Assembly (NCBI RefSeq): GCF_026391055.1
Contig: NZ_JAPLET010000026.1
Location: 868,001-932,000 of the forward strand
DNA from: Spirosoma sp.
Lineage (GTDB): Bacteria > Bacteroidota > Bacteroidia > Cytophagales > Spirosomataceae
Direction: 5' to 3'
Length of the DNA stretch: 64,000 nucleotides
Shown here in pieces: positions 57,911 to 64,000 of this stretch. Both the position numbers and the translations under genes were made by a program. Below the pieces are notes generated by a model that did not search any database, had not been told where the DNA came from, and saw only the letters and a list, made by a program, of their open reading frames with translations. Within the stretch, counting starts at the first letter, position 1; each line of letters starts with the position of its first letter.

Positions 57911-60900
57911 ATGAAAGCATCGTTCTACAGATTTCTGCAGACCGCTTTTCTGGGCACAGTATTATTACTGTGGAGCTTAAACGCTTCTGCCCAGGACCGT
58001 CGCCTAACGGGTAAGATCACGGGCGCTGATGGCCCGGTACCAGGGGCCAACGTTGTACTTAAAGGTACCCAAACGGGTACTGCCACTGATGCTGACGGCA
58101 ACTATGCACTGAACATTCGGGGTGCTAGCCCGGTGCTGGTGATATCAGCCATTGGCTTCAAAACGCTGGAAGTAGCTGTAGGTAACCGCACATCGGTTGA
58201 CGCAACGCTCGAAGACGACGCCACCGCCCTGAGCGAGGTTGTTGTAACAGGTTATTCGACAGAAAACCGTCGGGACGTAACCGGCGCGGTATCTACAGTG
58301 AAGCCAGCTCAACTGAAAGTTGTGCCATCAACAAACGTTGAACAGCAGTTGCAGGGCCGGGTAGCTGGTGTAACCGTTATTACCAATGGCCAGCCAGGTA
58401 CAACCAGTCAGGTTCGGGTACGAGGTTTCGGTTCGTTTGGTGGTAACCAGCCTTTGTACGTTGTTGATGGTGTACCAACCCAGAGCATCCAGTACATCGC
58501 TCCAGATGATATCGAGTCGACTACGGTTCTGAAAGATGCGGCTTCGGCATCTGTTTATGGAGCACGTGCTGCATCGGGCGTTATTGTATTGACGACCAAA
58601 AAAGGCCAACGCCGGGCTCAGAAACTGAGCATTAGCTACGATGGCTTGTATGGTGTTACCGACCCAGGTCATGGTCAGAAAATTCTGACGCCACAGGAAC
58701 AGGCTGACTGGACCTGGCAGGCCCGCAAAAACGATATTTTCCAGGCTGGTGGAACGGTTGGTCCAACTAGCTTTACGGGTATTGCCAATGGTCAGTATGG
58801 ATCAGGACAAACACCTGTTCTGCCGGATTATTTGCTGGTAGGCGGCCAGACAGGCGTATCAGCATCTGCAGTAAACTTGGAAGCAGAGCGTGCAAAGTAT
58901 AACATTAACCCTGCCAATGGAGCCATTTACAATGTCATTCCTGCAAACAAGGCAGGAACAGACTGGTATGGCGCTATCACTCGCGTAGCTCCCCTGATGC
59001 GTCACACACTGGGCTTCTCCGGTGGCACTGAGTCGAGCCGGTTTTACCTAAGTCTGGGTATGCAGAAACAGGCTGGTATCATCACTTATAACGATTTCTC
59101 GCGTTACACTTTACGTGTGAACACGGAATTCGATATTACGAAGAAACTGCGGTTCGGTGAGAACATCCAGCTAGCCTATGTGTCTACAACAGGTCTGCAG
59201 GGTAGTACAGGAAGCACGCTCGGTAATGGAACGAACAACAACTCCAGCGTTGCGGCCGACGAAAACGATATCCTCCTGGCGTTCCGTCAGGCACCGATCA
59301 TCCCTGTGTACAACTCATTTGGTGGCTATGCCGGTACAGCAGCGTCGGGCTTTAATAACGCCCGGAACCCGGTGGCTAACCGTATCGGAGCAAAGGACAA
59401 CCTCAACTATAACCTGATTGCCTTTGGTAATGCTTACTTGGAATATGATGTCATTCCGGCGTTAACGCTGCGCAGTAGCCTGGGCGGAACGTACTTCAGC
59501 AATTACGGCAATCAGTATAACCGGTCTCAGTACGAGAACTCAGAGAACAACACGAACTACGTGTATAACGAATCGGCAAACGTTGGTTTAGCCTGGACGT
59601 TCACCAATACGGCCCAGTACAAGCAAAAGTTTGGCATTCATGACGTTAGTGTTTTAGCAGGTATCGAAGCGCTTAACACCGGAAGTGGTCGCGGCATTAA
59701 TGGTTCCGGTCTGAACCCATTCACGACAGACCCAAACTACGTAACCATTGGCACGACAACGCCGGGCGCTACGCGTGGTGTAAACAGCTACTACGGCAAG
59801 GGCAATAACTTCTATTCCCTGTTTGCTCAGGCGCGTTATACATTCAATGACAAGTATATCCTTACGGGTGTAGTTCGTCGGGATGGTTCGTCGCAGTTTG
59901 GCTCTCAGAACCGCTACGGGGTATTCCCCGCTATTTCGGCGGCCTGGCGTCTGTCATCTGAAGATTTCATGAAGAACCTGCCCTGGGTTTCTGATTTGAA
60001 AGTACGCGGTGGCTATGGTTTGATGGGTAACTCGAACTACCTGAGTTCGACAAACCAGTACAATCTGTTTGGTTCCAACGCGGCTAACAGTTACGACATT
60101 GCGGGTGCAAACACATCGGTACAGGCCGGTTACTACCGCAGCCAGATTGGTAATGCTGCCGCTAAGTGGGAAACCAGTATCACTTCAAACATTGGTATAG
60201 ACGGTGCTTTCTTTAACAATAAATTAGAAGTCGTTCTTGACTTCTGGCAGAAAGACACAAAGGACCTGCTCTATCCGCTGGCTCTCCCAGGCGTAGTTGG
60301 TGTTCGTGCCAATGCCCCTTACGTGAACGTGGCCAGCATGCGTAACAAAGGTATTGACCTGCTCGTTACAACGCGGGGCAACGTAGTTGGCGACCTGGGC
60401 TATGAGGTTACTGCAGTTGGAAGTATCCTGGATAACAAAATCACGGCCATTGCACCATCGGTACCTTACTTCACCGCCAATGGTCAGCGTTTGAGTTCAC
60501 CTGTTGTTCGCAATCAGCCTGGGCATGATCTGTCATCTTTCTATGGCTACAACGTAATTGGCCTCTTCAATAGCAAAGCAGAAGTTGATGGCGCTCCTAC
60601 GCAACCGGGTGCTGCTCCTGGCCGTTTCCGTTATCAGGATATTGATGGTAATGGTAAAATCGACGATGACGACCGCACATTCCTGGGAAGCCCGATTCCT
60701 AAGTTTACAGGTAGTTTGACGCTGACGCTGAAATACAAAGGTTTCGACCTGAACACACAAGTGTATGCTTCGCTTGGTAACAAGATCTTTAACAACTCGA
60801 AATGGTATACCGACTTCTATCCCTCGTTCCCGGGGGCGGCTGTTAGCCAGCGGGTGAAAGATTCGTGGTTGCCAACGCATACCGACACTAGAGTGCCCAT

Positions 60901-61201
60901 TTTTGAGAACACCTCAAACTTCAGCACCAACACAGAGTCGAACTCTTACTACGTAGAAAACGGCTCTTATGGCCGGATGCAGTACCTGACGCTGGGCTAT
61001 ACCTTCCCAGCCTCCCTGCTGAACCGGGCCAACTTGAGCCGGTTAAGACTGTCGCTGTCTGCTACGAACCTGTTCACAATTACGAAGTACTCCGGTTTAG
61101 ATCCAGCCGTTGGCGGCTCGGCTGACCAAAACTTCGGTATCGACATTGGTAACTATCCCGTTACTCGTGGCTATAACGTAGGCTTGAGCTTCGGTTTCTA
61201 A
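57911..61201 (+). CDS. SusC/RagA family TonB-linked outer membrane protein
   Basis: MKASFYRFLQTAFLGTVLLLWSLNASAQDRRLTGKITGADGPVPGANVVLKGT; LSEVVVTGYSTENRRDVTGAVSTVK; VRVRGFGSFGGNQPLYVVDGVP. Confidence 0.98.
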   Translation: MKASFYRFLQTAFLGTVLLLWSLNASAQDRRLTGKITGADGPVPGANVVLKGTQTGTATDADGNYALNIRGASPVLVISAIGFKTLEVAVGNRTSVDATLEDDATALSEVVVTGYSTENRRDVTGAVSTVKPAQLKVVPSTNVEQQLQGRVAGVTVITNGQPGTTSQVRVRGFGSFGGNQPLYVVDGVPTQSIQYIAPDDIESTTVLKDAASASVYGARAASGVIVLTTKKGQRRAQKLSISYDGLYGVTDPGHGQKILTPQEQADWTWQARKNDIFQAGGTVGPTSFTGIANGQYGSGQTPVLPDYLLVGGQTGVSASAVNLEAERAKYNINPANGAIYNVIPANKAGTDWYGAITRVAPLMRHTLGFSGGTESSRFYLSLGMQKQAGIITYNDFSRYTLRVNTEFDITKKLRFGENIQLAYVSTTGLQGSTGSTLGNGTNNNSSVAADENDILLAFRQAPIIPVYNSFGGYAGTAASGFNNARNPVANRIGAKDNLNYNLIAFGNAYLEYDVIPALTLRSSLGGTYFSNYGNQYNRSQYENSENNTNYVYNESANVGLAWTFTNTAQYKQKFGIHDVSVLAGIEALNTGSGRGINGSGLNPFTTDPNYVTIGTTTPGATRGVNSYYGKGNNFYSLFAQARYTFNDKYILTGVVRRDGSSQFGSQNRYGVFPAISAAWRLSSEDFMKNLPWVSDLKVRGGYGLMGNSNYLSSTNQYNLFGSNAANSYDIAGANTSVQAGYYRSQIGNAAAKWETSITSNIGIDGAFFNNKLEVVLDFWQKDTKDLLYPLALPGVVGVRANAPYVNVASMRNKGIDLLVTTRGNVVGDLGYEVTAVGSILDNKITAIAPSVPYFTANGQRLSSPVVRNQPGHDLSSFYGYNVIGLFNSKAEVDGAPTQPGAAPGRFRYQDIDGNGKIDDDDRTFLGSPIPKFTGSLTLTLKYKGFDLNTQVYASLGNKIFNNSKWYTDFYPSFPGAAVSQRVKDSWLPTHTDTRVPIFENTSNFSTNTESNSYYVENGSYGRMQYLTLGYTFPASLLNRANLSRLRLSLSATNLFTITKYSGLDPAVGGSADQNFGIDIGNYPVTRGYNVGLSFGF

Positions 61202-61282
61202 AACAACGGATTAGCCGTGAGTTTGGCAATTCAAACTCACGGCTCTAATGAAACATTATCTAATCGTAGGTAAAGTCAAACC

Positions 61283-63031
61283 ATGAAAAAAATCATTCTA
61301 AAGGGCACAATCGCAACGCTGGTACTTACCATGGTTACGTTTGCCTGTAAAGACAAATTTCTGGATGTACCGGCAACAGGTCAGTTGGCCAGCAATCAGC
61401 TAACATCCAAAGCAGGACTTGAGGGCATACTTCTCTCCTCCTATGCACAATTAAACGGCCGGGGATTTTCTCGGGCAACCAGTTCGTATAACTGGGTACG
61501 GGGCAGCGTTTCGGGTGGTGAAGCAAACAAAGGCTCCAACTCTGGCGATGGCGGTGGTAACACAAACTTTTCAACCTTCCAGCGCTACGAAATATTACCT
61601 TCAAATGGTGATATCAACGATAAGTGGAAGGGAATGTATGAAGGCATCAGCCGGGCCAATGCCGTTCTGCGGACATTACCCTCGGCAAGCGCTGATGTAT
61701 CAGACGCCGATAAAAAACGGCTGGCTGCTGAAGCTCGCTTTCTGCGCGGACATTACTATTTTGAGTTGAAGCGGTCGTTTAACATGGTACCATACATAGA
61801 CGAAACGCTGGATTATGGAGCAGGTATTGAACTGGTTAAAAACGATGTAGACATCTGGCCAAAAATTGAGGAAGATTTCAAATTCGCACAGGACAACTTA
61901 CCTGAAGCTCAGGGTGCAGCTGGTCGGGCTAACAAATGGGCTGCTACAGCTTACTTAGCCAAGACGTACCTGTACCAAAAGAAGTATACGGCGGCTAAAC
62001 CGCTGTTCGATCAGGTTATTGCCAACGGTAAAACCACCAACGGTAAAAAATACGGTTTGGTGGCTAACTATACGGATGTTTTCAACGCGGCAAAAGATAA
62101 CAGCGAAGAGTCGGTGTTTGCTATTCAGGCTGCCGTTAACACGGGTGATGTAGCCAACTCGGCGCAGGAACTGGACCTGAACTTCCCCTATAACACAGGA
62201 TCGAACGGTCCTGCTGGTTGCTGCGGATTCTTTGCGCCAAGCTTCGAGCTGGCTAACTCGTTCCGGGTTAATGCAAATGGTCTGCCTCTGTTAGATGGCT
62301 CTTATAACAGCGGAGCTAACCAATTGAAAAATGATCAGGGTATTGATTCGAAAGCCGCTTTCACACCTGATGCTGGTCCTGTTGATCCTCGCCTTGACTG
62401 GTCTATTGGACGCCGTGGTATTCCTTATCTGGACTGGATGGTTCACCCAGGTCTGGACTGGATTCGTGATCAGAGTTATGCAGGTCCGTTCTCTCCTAAA
62501 AAGTTTGTCTTCTACCGGTCTCAGGACAAAACCCTGACGGATGGTAGTTCCTGGACGGATGGTTACTCGGCTATTAACTACAACATCATCCGTTACGCTG
62601 ATGTATTGCTGATGGCTGCTGAAACTGAAATCGAGGCTGGTAGCCTGGAAGTAGCCCGTGGCTACATCAATCAGGTCAGAACCAGAGCTGCTAACGCCGA
62701 TGCGTGGGTTAAAACGTCTGATGGAAAGAATGCAGCTAACTATGTAATCAGTAACTACACAACTCCTTTCGCAAGCAAGGACGATGCCTTGGCGGCTGTT
62801 CGGTTCGAACGGAAGCTGGAGCTATCGGGAGAAGGTCACCGTTTCTACGACCTTGTTCGTTGGGGCATTGCCGCACCTGTGCTGAACGCGTACCTGAGCT
62901 ACGAAAGCCAGAAACTGCCATTAGGTTATTCGGGTGCTAAGTTTACGGCCGGTAAAGATGAGTACTTCCCGATTCCGCAAGTTCAGATGGACCTGCAGAA
63001 AGGGATATTTAAGCAAAACCCCGGTTACTAA
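61283..63031 (+). CDS. RagB/SusD family nutrient uptake outer membrane protein
   Basis: MKKIILKGTIATLVLTMVTFACKDKFLDVPATGQLA; AEARFLRGHYYFELKRSF; FERKLELSGEGHRFYDLVRWG; YFPIPQVQMDLQKGIFKQNPGY. Confidence 0.98.
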   Translation: MKKIILKGTIATLVLTMVTFACKDKFLDVPATGQLASNQLTSKAGLEGILLSSYAQLNGRGFSRATSSYNWVRGSVSGGEANKGSNSGDGGGNTNFSTFQRYEILPSNGDINDKWKGMYEGISRANAVLRTLPSASADVSDADKKRLAAEARFLRGHYYFELKRSFNMVPYIDETLDYGAGIELVKNDVDIWPKIEEDFKFAQDNLPEAQGAAGRANKWAATAYLAKTYLYQKKYTAAKPLFDQVIANGKTTNGKKYGLVANYTDVFNAAKDNSEESVFAIQAAVNTGDVANSAQELDLNFPYNTGSNGPAGCCGFFAPSFELANSFRVNANGLPLLDGSYNSGANQLKNDQGIDSKAAFTPDAGPVDPRLDWSIGRRGIPYLDWMVHPGLDWIRDQSYAGPFSPKKFVFYRSQDKTLTDGSSWTDGYSAINYNIIRYADVLLMAAETEIEAGSLEVARGYINQVRTRAANADAWVKTSDGKNAANYVISNYTTPFASKDDALAAVRFERKLELSGEGHRFYDLVRWGIAAPVLNAYLSYESQKLPLGYSGAKFTAGKDEYFPIPQVQMDLQKGIFKQNPGY

Positions 63032-63057
63032 GGCAACTGTTAAAAAACGGTATCAAT

Positions 63058-63093
63058 AAAAAAGGCCATCCTGCTCAGCAGGATGGCCTTTTT
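63058..63093 (+). terminator. Rho-independent terminator after susD
   Basis: aaaggccatcctg-ctcag-caggatggccttt followed by tt. Confidence 0.88.
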
Positions 63094-63809
63094 CCGTTAC
63101 AAACAATCAACTCCCGGAGCTGCCACAGGTATACTCAACAAATAAAATTTCGCGCCGAGCTACGGCAGGGACATAAAGACATACTTGCTTACTGAACTCG
63201 CTACGCAGCATGTCTAACTAGTACCGACCTCATCTAGTACAGAATTGAACAGATTAACGCTATTTATCAGGGTATACAGTACCGTTTCGGGAAACAGTAA
63301 ACTGGCTGAGTGTCGCTTCACCTAGAATGGGCACTGTTAATTGGTTTTCCCTTCCTTGGGCAAATATCCGGGAATCTTCGTCACTAAGCTGGCTAGCCCC
63401 CCTACAAATCAGAAATTCATCATATACTCAAAGTTACTATTTAAATTGTATGTAAAACTACTCAATTCATTTAGTTTAAGTCATAATATATACTACCTGA
63501 TTATGTAATAGTTAGTATAACAAATACTCAAAAACTACATTCTAATTATTCTTTTTACTTAGTTTTCAGAAAAAATTTTACTGTAAATTATACTTACGTA
63601 AATATAACTATAACAATTTCATAAACATATAACAAAAGCTAATTTATTGATTTACAACAGTTTATTAAAATTTGATTATAACTATTCCAGTATATAATAA
63701 TATTTTTCTCTTTTCTATATTGCCTTATTGTTACTTTTTCCCTTTGAAATACAATTTCCATTCTATAATATTGACCTGTTTAACCAAATTTTTAACCAAC
63801 CTAATCTTC

Positions 63810-64000
63810 ATGAAAGCATCGCTCTACAGGTTTCTGCAGACCGCTTTTCTGGGCGCAGTACTACTGCTTTGGGGCTTTACAGCCTCTGCCCAAGACCGTC
63901 GTGTGACGGGTAAAATTACGGGTATTGATGGCCCCGTACCAGGGGCCAACGTTGTTCTGAAAGGAACACAAACCGGGACTGCGACGGATGCAAACGGCGA
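63810..64000 (+). CDS. SusC/RagA family protein, second paralog (partial, runs off window end)
   Basis: MKASLYRFLQTAFLGAVLLLWGFTASAQDRRVTGKITGIDGPVPGANVVLKGTQTGTATDANG, near-identical to the N-terminus of the 57911 gene. Confidence 0.93.
   Translation, partial: MKASLYRFLQTAFLGAVLLLWGFTASAQDRRVTGKITGIDGPVPGANVVLKGTQTGTATDANG

Noticed and set aside
1-64000. CRISPR array, transposase, integrase, prophage genes
   Set aside because: No regularly spaced direct repeats and no translated ORF with a DDE, tyrosine-recombinase or phage signature was found.
1-64000. tRNA or rRNA genes
   Set aside because: No intergenic segment showed a recognisable cloverleaf or T-loop GGTTCGANTCC in context; a tRNAscan run would be definitive.

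Overview
The window reads as a Bacteroidetes chromosome segment. The gene content suggests a Cytophagales or Spirosoma-like host; that is inference from TonB/SusC-SusD proteins, T9SS sorting tails and TAnnTTTG-like promoters. About 52 CDS are supportable. I found no convincing tRNA, rRNA, transposase, phage or CRISPR array. Main blocks: YceI and a TonB-dependent receptor divergent from a LytS-like kinase/LytTR regulator pair; a beta-helix/DUF11 surface protein; a MoxR-like ATPase; an IPT/TIG protein; serA-like dehydrogenase and pdxA; yicC; an alkyladenine DNA glycosylase; an OpuC-like ABC transporter; a CocE/NonD hydrolase; a Zeta-like kinase with an unannotated 53-aa partner, preceded by XRE and membrane-protein genes; a fucose-type catabolic cluster (mutarotase, SDR, ManA-like, GH29); an orphan ECF sigma factor; miaA; ribE; an FdtA/FdtB-like amino-sugar cluster; pheT-coiled coil-zapA-rny; an M1 peptidase; an NFACT/RqcH protein; and a SusC/SusD pair followed by the start of a second, near-identical SusC. 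The most unusual signals are: (1) a set of long, near-perfect intergenic inverted repeats that share sequence words between loci; (2) the four-gene unit containing a Zeta-like kinase with an atypical P-loop and a 53-aa ORF missing from the ORF track; (3) a PdxA with a ~210-aa disordered N-terminal extension carrying a 15-bp minisatellite; (4) two paralogous susC genes with gap-free leaders of identical 67-nt length, the first preceded by a 1.25-kb AT-rich region. All family calls come from reading translations, with no database search.
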